A DNA stretch of 56,804 nt from positions 79,114 through 135,917 of the forward strand of contig NW_019774314.1 of assembly GCF_001039355.2 (NCBI RefSeq), read 5' to 3'. The stretch comes from Lingula anatina. Lineage: Eukaryota; Brachiopoda; Lingulata; Lingulida; Lingulidae. Positions 49,701 to 56,804 of the stretch are shown here, piece by piece. Position 1 is the stretch's first letter. Each line of letters begins with the position of its first letter. The translations under genes and the position numbers were made by a program. Below the pieces are notes generated by a model that worked only from the letters and a program-made list of their open reading frames with translations, had not been told where the DNA came from and did no database searches.

Positions 49701-50857
49701 TTTGAGCGTAGCGGAGATAAAAAAAAAACCTGTCCTTGCCCCCCCCCCCCCCCCCCCCCCCTCAACAAAATCCCAGATTCGTCAGTGCTTGGTTGAATAG
49801 GTTGTGTATATTGCATTAGGTAACAGGGGCGGATCCAGGATTATTTGAAGGAGGGGTCCGGAACGACGGGCCTCGGATGCGAAGCCGACCATCGTCCCTT
49901 GGTGTAGGGTTCGGGGCCTGCTCAAGGGCTCCCAAGAAAAACAGTGCCCTTTGATAAGGTTTAGGACTATAATTTAGATAGTCAAAATTCTTATTTCAAG
50001 AGGGGAATATTGGTGTGATATATTTTTCGAAAACCGAAGGGGTGGGAGTCGAGACCCCCTGACCCCCCCCCCCCCCCCCACCTCTTAATCCGCCACTTGG
50101 TTATCGGCCCAAGACTTAGCAAACAGTTTACTGCAATCCCAAAAATGATAAAATTCACACTTAACACAGGCGCCTTTGAGTCAAATGATAACGTTTTAAT
50201 TTTGGATGCAAATACGACCCTCAGTTCGATCACCCCGAGGTTCAAAATTTACAGACACCTTTCTATTTCATCAACAAGTTGAATGGAGGCGAGTTATAGA
50301 CTAAATTTAGAATCTCGGGGTGTTGTTGTTTGGTATATAGGCCCTATAAGACGTCGAACTTCCCCTGACAGGCCAAGATTTAAACCGTGTTGGGGTACTA
50401 TTGAAGACATTTGGAACGTGGCTGTGAAGTTTCCTTAAAACCATTTACAAGGTAAGTGCTCTGAAGCCGTGCTTGAAGAACGCGTTTTTAAAACTGCGAA
50501 CTTAATGGGTTGATATCAAATCTTGTCTTGTAGAAGATTCGAAATAAAAAACATATGAACACCAATAGCATATCATTATAATAAACCTTCGATGAAAAGC
50601 ATCCGGTATCGTAATTGTTTGTTTGTTTGTTTATTTTTGAAAATAATGTAATAATGAGTTAAAGGTATATTGTTGTGCCTGTGGGCCACAAATTAAATAG
50701 TTAAAAAAGTTTTTGAGGACGGATGGAGACTATATTTAGTATTTTGTTTCGAAAAATAAGGGGAGGGTGTTGGGCTCTCTCTCACCCTTTCTCATTCTCC
50801 TTCTCTCTCTCTCTCTTCAATGATTCAGTCCATTGATTTTATATGAATTCTTTCCAG
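46706..50857. other. gene-poor stretch with MITE copies
   Basis: It contains CCGTAGCCAG-type elements at 48,742-48,872 and 49,240-49,385, a poly-C tract at 49,740-49,761 and a GGGGCGGATCC-type element at 49,824-50,095. A second CRE-like TGACGTCACGGG lies at 48,724. Open frames at 47,480 and 47,595 are short and not convincing. Confidence 0.5.
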
Positions 50858-51856
50858 ATGAACACTTACGTCCTGCTTGCGATGTGTTTCTCTCTCGCTT
50901 TGGCTGCACCGCCCCCTATAAAGTCGCGTAAGTATTACGTGTTCCATCTATAACTTAGTAGAAGTAAGCAAACTGTACCTTATTGTTATATTATAAATAT
51001 ATGCACTCAACCCAAAAAGTTGGAAAACATGAAATTGTTTTTCAATAATTGACAAATGAGGAAATCTTCAGTGTGTATAAAAAATAACGAATGGTGGGTG
51101 CATTATCCATAAATATTTGGCTAAAACATTTTCATTAGCTCATATGCTTATTTTATAATTAGTCCAAATAAATAAATAAATAAAATAAAATAAAATAAAA
51201 TAAAATAAAATAAAATAAAAACGTTTCCAAACTTTTTTGGTCGAGTCCACAAACAAACCAACGCCGATTAAAAATAACCTCTCTACTTCGGCTGTAATTT
51301 GCGCACGTCAAGTACACAAAGGGACTGTTCAGAATCAGTTGATCCGCGGACTAACTTGGCCGCGGATCGAATATGGCGTGACCTACTTAAAAGCGTGCCG
51401 AGATTTAATGCTCTGCGCGTAGGAGACTGGAATCCATTGTCAAGTGCACGCCATATTTGGTCCATGGACTAGTTAGCCTGCGAATCATCTGGTTCTGAAC
51501 AGGCCCAATATTCACAGACAGTTCCCATTTCAGTGAGAACAAAAAGGGCTGTCCCCAATCAAGAAGAATTCTGCACCTGCATGAAGTTCCAATGCTTAGT
51601 CGAGCAAGGCAACAACGTGCGCTACCAGATCACGTGCGAAGCTGCCTACATCAAAGGGGAGCTTGGACCAGAGTGTTCGAGAGTCCAAGAGACACGCCCC
51701 TTCAGTTCAATTCTCCGCTGTAACCCCTGCTGTGACCTCAACGGGAAGAGAGAATTCCCCGGCATAGGGACTTTCACCTGCGGACAGCTGATGAAAGCGG
51801 ACCCCAACTACAAACCGTCCCAGTATCTCACATGCGCCGGGATAAACATGAATTGA
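50858..51856 (+). CDS. secreted ten-cysteine preproprotein (2 exons, 130 aa), family unknown
   Basis: Coding exons are 50,858-50,927 and 51,534-51,856. The junction is donor GTAAGT, acceptor CATTTCAG, in phase, for 393 nt. Residues 1-~17 form a signal peptide (MNTYVLLAMCFSLALAA). A short propeptide ends in a dibasic Lys-Arg at about 28, and the mature ~102 residues begin AVPNQEEFCTC. Ten cysteines suggest five disulfides: a CxCx4C start, an NPCCD doublet in the middle and a final CAG near the C-terminus. The ATG directly follows TTTCCAG, so an untranslated first exon may exist upstream. AATAAA at 52,071 is a plausible poly-A signal. I recognise no family. Extracellular signalling, structural or defence roles are all possible. 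Confidence 0.8.
51166..51221. repeat. (AAATA)/(AAAAT)n microsatellite
   Basis: Tetra- and pentamer A/T repeats inside the intron of the cysteine-rich gene. Confidence 0.93.
51340..51498. mobile_element. diverged palindromic MITE ending just before exon 2
   Basis: GGACTAACTTGGCCGCGGATC and GAATATGGCGTG on the left are mirrored by CACGCCATATTTGGTCCATG and GGACTAGTTAGCCTGCG on the right. It ends about 35 bp before the exon-2 acceptor of the cysteine-rich gene and could affect the polypyrimidine or branch region. Confidence 0.65.
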
Positions 51857-52070
51857 ATCAATTTTTGTATCATTTCTCCGTTAAAGTTGTTGATTTTGTT
51901 TAGACTTTTTGTCACTATCGCAATACTGTATGAAGATACCCTTTTTGGCATGCACAGGGATTCACTTGAATTGAACCAATTTTTGTATCATTTCTCCGAA
52001 AAAAAGTTATCGATTTTGCATTGACCTCTTGCATTGCCACAATACTGCATGAAGATCTTTTACATGGAGA

Positions 52071-52076
52071 AATAAA
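52071..52076 (+). terminator. candidate poly-A signal of the cysteine-rich gene
   Basis: AATAAA lies 215 bp past the stop codon in an AT-rich 3' flank. Confidence 0.45.
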
Positions 52077-52693
52077 TGTTTTAAAAAGGACAGTTTCCTT
52101 TCGGTCTGAAATACACGTTCTCGAATAGAACAACTTGATACTTAGATAATATTTATTTTGGCATATTGCGTATTCCAACTGTTTACGGTTTTGACATTCA
52201 ATTAAAAAGAAAGATGCTAATTTTATTCTGAAACTAAATCTGGCATGTCTGAACAGTATCCCATCAAATAAATTTTGGGAAAAGAATCAGAATCAGAATC
52301 AGTCGTTCTCCAAGACACGGTTTGATTGTAACAGCTACTGATTGTTGGTTTAATGTATTTTTGTACGCATTTGACATTTTTCCAAAGCCATCTTTCCAAG
52401 TCTGATAAATATCCCTCAAAGATACGTATTTCCCCTAAATCCAGACCTTAAAAAAACGATGTAACTCATCAAATATAAGTATCCGATATCGCCATTTCCT
52501 TCAGGAATGTCGCGAAAATGGATAAGGGTCTAAATGAATCATGATTCGGTTAGAGCTAAGATTTCTAATTCGAAATTGTACGAAAAGTTAATCCAAGTAT
52601 AAGGTCGGGTTGAACAATGATTTACAGTACGAGCCGGAGACCCCCCCCCCCCCCCAGTAACCCCAGTAAATTACAGTTGTAGCATTGACTAAG

Positions 52694-53001
52694 GCCGCAT
52701 TCACATCGAATTGAGCCATGGCTCTACAAAGCCATGACCTAAATATGGCGGCCATGCATGAAAGGAAAACCGCCTATAATCTTTTAGTTCTCTCTCTGCC
52801 TCTCACATGCCTCCCCACGTGTCGTCCCAACGGAGCCGATATTTAATGACTGTATCCCCGCAGGGACGACGCATGGGGAGGCGTGTGAGAGGCGGAGAGA
52901 CTATTAAAAGATTAGGCGGTTTTCCTTTCATGTACGTCCGCCATATTTAGGTCGTGCCTTTGTAGAGCCATGGCTCAACTCGATGTGAATGCGGCCTAAG
53001 T
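52694..53001. mobile_element. palindromic element family B, short copy
   Basis: TTCACATCGAATTGAGCCATG through TCTCTGCCTCTCACATGCC is mirrored by CGTGTGAGAGGCGGAGAGAC through GAGCCATGGCTCAACTCGATG. The centre (CGGAGCCGATATTTAATGAC) directly joins the arms without the ~220-bp core seen at 24.9 kb. The outer terminus also differs from that copy. Confidence 0.82.
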
Positions 53002-53447
53002 CAGATCGACTTAACTAAAATAGCGACTTTGTGTTCTTTGCAGAAAGCGATGTAGTGCAGAGGGTAAAATAAACACGTCTTAGCATCGCAGAAGGTGATA
53101 ACTCTACATAATCAGTTACTGCGTTTGAAGGAAAGGACTTCATCAAGACTTGTTCCCACCCAGACTAGGTTAGGATGAAAACGGATCAACTGACATAGTT
53201 ACGAGACTCTGTAACGTAGAACATTGCAGATTATTTCGTCATCTGCAATAGGCCCCCTATATATTTAAATTTGAAGTGAAAGTTTCTTCAAAAAACACTC
53301 AGATATTAGGTTTTTATGCATTGGGTTCTTGGCCTTATTCCTTGACTCAGGTATCTTCATTACATACTGAAATCGGCAGATTCCGTGCTTTGCAACAACA
53401 CGAGACAACACGATGTCCATTACTGGTATTATCTGTAAAAAAAAAAC

Positions 53448-53656
53448 TATACACTGAACGGCGTCCTTTCAGAGTCCTTTGTGCGACCAAGAAACAGGCA
53501 TCACTGTAGTCGTAGTAACGGGTACAAGCATCGCTTTGGTTGCAGAATGAATGCTCAATGATTGGCCAGCTGTCGGCACGTAAATTATTTTTTTACTCTC
53601 AAACGGGGCCGTACCGCGGGACGCAGAAAGGAAATCATCATGTGTAAAGGGGGCTT
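53448..53656. mobile_element. MITE family D, copy 3
   Basis: It carries ATCGCTTTGGTTGCAGAATG, TCAATGATTGGCCAGCTGTC, TTACTCTCAAACGGGGCCGT and a terminal GTGTAAAGGGGGCTTAA. The left terminus is more decayed. Confidence 0.82.
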
Positions 53657-53910
53657 AAGTGACAACGATAACAAATATAGAAACGGGCTGACTGTCCACA
53701 TGTTATTTTTTAAATGTGTTAGTTGAGCAAAGTATACATATTTGGTTTAGGTAATTGTAAATCCGTAAGTGACAACGATAGCACATATAAAACAGGCTGA
53801 CTCTCCATGCATCATTTTGAATGTATTAGTTGTGCCAAGAACACACTATTCGTTTAGATAGGCCTAATGGTAAATCCGCCATTCACATCCTTATATACCA
53901 GTTTCCTGTG

Positions 53911-53968
53911 ACCCCATTCCCATGCCTAGATCGATCTAGCAGGTTCGACCCATCTTAGAGACCCCTGA
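53911..53968. mobile_element. MITE family A, terminal fragment
   Basis: CCCCATTCCCATGCCTAGATC and GATCTAGCAGGTTCGACCC resemble the outer ends of family A fused without the interior. Confidence 0.55.
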
Positions 53969-54235
53969 GGCCGCTTTGGCTTCGTCTTGGATGATGAAAG
54001 ACGAGAGCTTTTTAGAATACTCTCACTTCTTTCATACAATCACGAAAGAATTGCCATGCAAGCGATTTGAATCTCATCAAGATAATTGTACATTTAAGGA
54101 GAATATCTCAATGGGAGACAGGAACCAGAAAACAGTAGCCTACATCCATACCATTATGTAATGAAAATAAGATAATCTTTATTGTAAAATAAGGCGGTAA
54201 ATCTATACTAAAGTTAAACTTTGATTTTCGCATTC

Positions 54236-54695
54236 CAGGGCCGTAGCCTGAGCAAAATCCCAGGGTGGGCAGTAAGCGGACACGAGGGGGCGAAGCCCAC
54301 GAGGGGGGAGGGTGTGGGAGGGGGTGTCCCCCTCCCAGGGTGTGGAAATTTTTTTTTTAGCTGTATGTATGATACTGCATTCTGGTGCATTTTAACTGTT
54401 ATTTATTGCTCAATCAGAAGTCAGAAATTGTGGGTTCATTTTGCCATAAGTACAGCCTGGGGGATAGCTCCCTAAGGGAGGGTGAGCTTTTTGGCGTGAA
54501 CTGAGTTGGCTAAAAATAGTAAACCTTTGTAAACAGATTGTTGAATGATTGTCTAGTGGCCATGAGTGCATTTTCTCACAGAATTGATACCAACTTTGCA
54601 ATTTTTTTTTTTACCTTTGCGATTATTATTTTTTGCACCTCAAATCCCAGGGGTGGCAGCTGCCCCCCCCTGCCCCCCCTGGAGGCTACGGCCCT
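54236..54695. mobile_element. TIR element, CAGGGCCGTAGCCTG termini, ~460 bp
   Basis: CAGGGCCGTAGCCTGAGC opens and GGAGGCTACGGCCCTG closes. The next layer (AAATCCCAGGG both near start and near end) and G-rich/C-rich blocks are also inverted. No transposase frame. It is the longest of the CCGTAGCC-type copies. Confidence 0.78.
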
Positions 54696-55065
54696 GAATT
54701 CTGTACTTGAAGTACACTGCATCTTGGCGATCATCTAAGAAATTGTAAATCACAAAGTGATCGAGTTATTAACGTTGATTGCGTAGATACCGATTAAACA
54801 GTATTCAATTTCGAAGGAAAAATTCCGTTTCCGTTTTGGTTATCATTTTTGCATATCCCGCGGTGAGAGCTACCCAGTAGGACCTAATATACAGATACTG
54901 GGCCTTAAGTTGAAGGTAGCACTGCTTGAACAGAAGATATAATAACTCTTCTTCTTCTTGGCCATGAAGCGGATAAACCTGGGGTAAACGAAAATTTACC
55001 CATACTTTCCAATGGTAAATGAATCTGTTTGAACATTCAAGGTTGGTCGTTTATTTTATTGTTAG

Positions 55066-55441
55066 AGTGTGCTTTTTGTAATAATCTCCTAAGAGAAGCT
55101 CATATTCCAGAAAAATGCGATAGGCACATTTTTGGTGGTAAAATGCATTTATTGTGGGATTTTAAATCTCATACGAAGTGCCGTTATCCCTTAAAAGTAA
55201 AGATGCGAAACTAAAGTGCGGCGAGGCGTGGGACATATTTGGAAACTACGTGCCTGTGTGTCGAACACAGCAAGGCAGTAGAGCATTTATTTCAAATCCT
55301 AGGCGTGGTTTAAGCAAGGAGGTGTATACACTTTGGTTTTTGCTTGGACATAAAAAGGATGTCCAAGTTTTATGGCAGTTGCTCCACTGGTTTGGAAAAT
55401 ATAATGTGCGACTATCTATATGCAATATATCCTCCGGGTGA
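55066..55441 (+). pseudogene. two overlapping open frames, possible gene relic
   Basis: After TTTATTGTTAG one frame runs 55,066-55,214 (CAFCNNLLREAHIPEKC, HTKCRYPL), and an overlapping +2 frame continues to 55,441 (LKCGEAWDIFGNYVPVC, LWFLLGHKKDVQVLW). Composition is protein-like in both, as if one coding tract had been frame-shifted. I recognise no family, and chance is possible. Confidence 0.25.
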
Positions 55442-55697
55442 CGAATGACAAGACTGTTAATTGGCGATGTCAGACCTAGGTCAAATTCAAACGCAGTCTC
55501 ATATAGCTCAGGCAGTGCAACACGTCAAAGCCTTTTTATGTTAGAAGCACGCAACCTCACAATGACATAATTTTTTTAAAGCCGGAACCGGATCAACGGA
55601 TTTTGAGTACAATACAGTTATAAACACAATTTCACTTCAAGGTCGTTACACACTACAACTGTACCAGTACAGTATAGTACAGTAGTACAGTAGGCGA

Positions 55698-55926
55698 ATG
55701 GCGCGACTCACGGTGCGGCCAAATGTGACGACCAGCACGGTCAAGCATCTGATGGACAAACTCTACGGCTTGACCACCGAGACTGTGGACGAAAAGGACA
55801 GCTTTCTTGACCAGACTTTTCACGTGACCGTCAGAACTAGTGGAGACCAAGGCAATGTAGATGTGACTGAACACTATGTGTTGAAGATACTAAATGCCGA
55901 AGATTCCAGGGAGCCAGAATTCCTGG
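55698..55926 (+). CDS. HYKK-like: hydroxylysine-kinase-like protein, first coding exon (gene runs off the window)
   Basis: ATG at 55,698 opens 76 codons to a GTAAGA donor at 55,927 (phase 1). The N-terminus has LMDKLYGL, then DSFLDQTFHVTV and EHYVLKIL, then a negatively charged helix start (REPEFL). This order matches the N-lobe of aminoglycoside-phosphotransferase-fold kinases of the hydroxylysine kinase (AGPHD1) type, where the Lys of YVLKI is the nucleotide-binding lysine. That enzyme phosphorylates 5-hydroxylysine using GTP in lysine/collagen breakdown. I could not place later exons in the remaining 880 bp. Homology is from recall over one exon, so substrate assignment is tentative. Confidence 0.72.
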
Positions 55927-55974
55927 GTAAGATTTCTTTTATAATATAATCACCCTATTACGGGAATATCCTTT

Positions 55975-56130
55975 AGGGTCCTAAAGGACGTCTTATGGTA
56001 AATTGGTCCAAACCCCTACAGGGTCCTATAGAACCCTATAACCCGTCTGATAAATTCCTATAGAGTCCCGTGGGATTTCTATAGGGTCTTATAGAGTACC
56101 AGAGAGTCCTGTAGGATTCCTATTTAATTA
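55975..56130. repeat. cluster of short CTATAGG-like repeats
   Basis: Variants of GGGTCCTATAG, CCTATAGAGTCC and TTTCTATAGGGTC recur about ten times on both strands within 150 bp, in the first intron of the HYKK-like gene. Confidence 0.75.
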
Positions 56131-56334
56131 AAAAAGCCAACGACTGATGCCCCCAACTAGGTCTAACTTATTTTTTTAAGTGAACTATAAATACAGGTAA
56201 GGTGAAGAGAATTATGTTTACATACACTCTCTCACCACTCCTGTTCTCTTGCGTGTGTAGCTCCAACAACAAAGGTGCATTCCTGAAGAGATGGATGTCG
56301 TACACGGTTGATGTTCGCGTGTAACTAGACGCTT

Positions 56335-56547
56335 AGACCCCATTTCCAGAGATTAGATCGACCTACTTTAGATCGACCTAACTCCCTGGGGGTTCACACT
56401 AAATAGCTGTCAGCCGGGCGGACACGAAAGTTAATTACCCCCTAACAGCTAGTAGTAGGTGGGACGGACATTTAAGCCGGATTATCTGACAGTAATCTAG
56501 TGAGACTCCCCACGGGGATAGATCGATCTAAATGTCTGGGAATACGC
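56335..56547. mobile_element. MITE family A, near-full copy in HYKK-like intron
   Basis: CCCCATTTCCAGAGATTAGAT opens and GGGATAGATCGATCTAAATG with TCTGGGAATA closes. It is closest to copy 1 at 2.7 kb: both have the doubled TAGATCGACCTACTTTAGATC start and CAGCCGGGCGGACAC. Confidence 0.88.
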
Positions 56548-56778
56548 CCTTAGAGCACAATGTGACGTAAGTGTGTACAGAACTGATGACATTTGACGGT
56601 GTCATTTTACTCTGTTTGCTATTTTTAAACCTCTGAATCACTTTAAAACATCCGCTTTGAGGATTTCTTTATTTTAAATTTGATTAAATACAGCACACTT
56701 CACTGTTAAAATGATATGTGCACCGAGTAACTACACACATAGGGCACATTTGGACGCAGGGAGCCAGGCCCAGGTTTC

Positions 56779-56804
56779 AAAAAAAAAAAAAAAAAAAAAA
56801 AAAA
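56779..56804. repeat. poly-A tract at window end
   Basis: A run of about 26 A bases reaches the end of the window. It may be a homopolymer where the contig breaks. Confidence 0.9.

Overview
The window is eukaryotic (animal) nuclear DNA. It is AT-rich, has spliced genes with GT-AG introns of a few hundred bases to about 2.2 kb, and is full of microsatellites and short non-autonomous inverted-repeat elements (MITEs). A full PRDM9-type gene (KRAB-like, SSXRD, PR/SET, C2H2 fingers), a secreted lipocalin and a hydroxylysine-kinase-like gene all point to a metazoan. The absence of recognisable vertebrate SINEs and LINEs, and the abundance of palindromic MITEs, fit a marine invertebrate. An invertebrate deuterostome such as a hemichordate or echinoderm is my low-confidence guess. 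I found no bacterial, organellar or viral gene.

Layout. Positions 1-22.8 kb hold no gene I can support. They hold copies of at least five MITE families, tandem repeats (including a ~142-bp repeat carrying nuclear-receptor-like DR1 motifs), a near-perfect 69-nt-class hairpin, a 16-bp minisatellite and a 463-N assembly gap inside a CT repeat. Positions 22.9-23.8 kb are CpG-richer with a consensus CRE, and look like a promoter region. A large palindromic element with a non-repeated core lies at 24.9-25.4 kb. Positions 27,956-33,109 (minus) encode a complete ten-exon, 608-residue PRDM9-like histone methyltransferase. Its last fingers are near-identical 84-bp repeats that differ mainly at predicted DNA-contact residues. 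Head to head with it, 650 bp away, a five-exon lipocalin (33,760-37,015, plus, 208 residues) shows all three lipocalin signature motifs and one GC-AG intron.

Positions 39.84-45.7 kb hold the most unusual structure. A TATA/Inr core promoter is followed by a 4-kb tandem array. Its units are exon-like blocks built from 52-bp subrepeats, separated by mini-introns that are almost always exactly 69 nt with consensus splice signals. Ordinary exon-like blocks follow downstream. Positions 50.86-51.86 kb encode a two-exon, ten-cysteine secreted preproprotein of no family I recognise. More MITEs follow. At 55.7 kb the first coding exon of a hydroxylysine-kinase-like gene begins and runs out of the window.

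These genes do not form a pathway; this is an ordinary animal gene neighbourhood. The notable items are the tandem exon/mini-intron array, the rapidly evolving zinc-finger array of the PRDM9-like gene, and the motif-bearing repeats. Splice sites, domain calls and family names come from reading the sequence and from recall, not from database searches.
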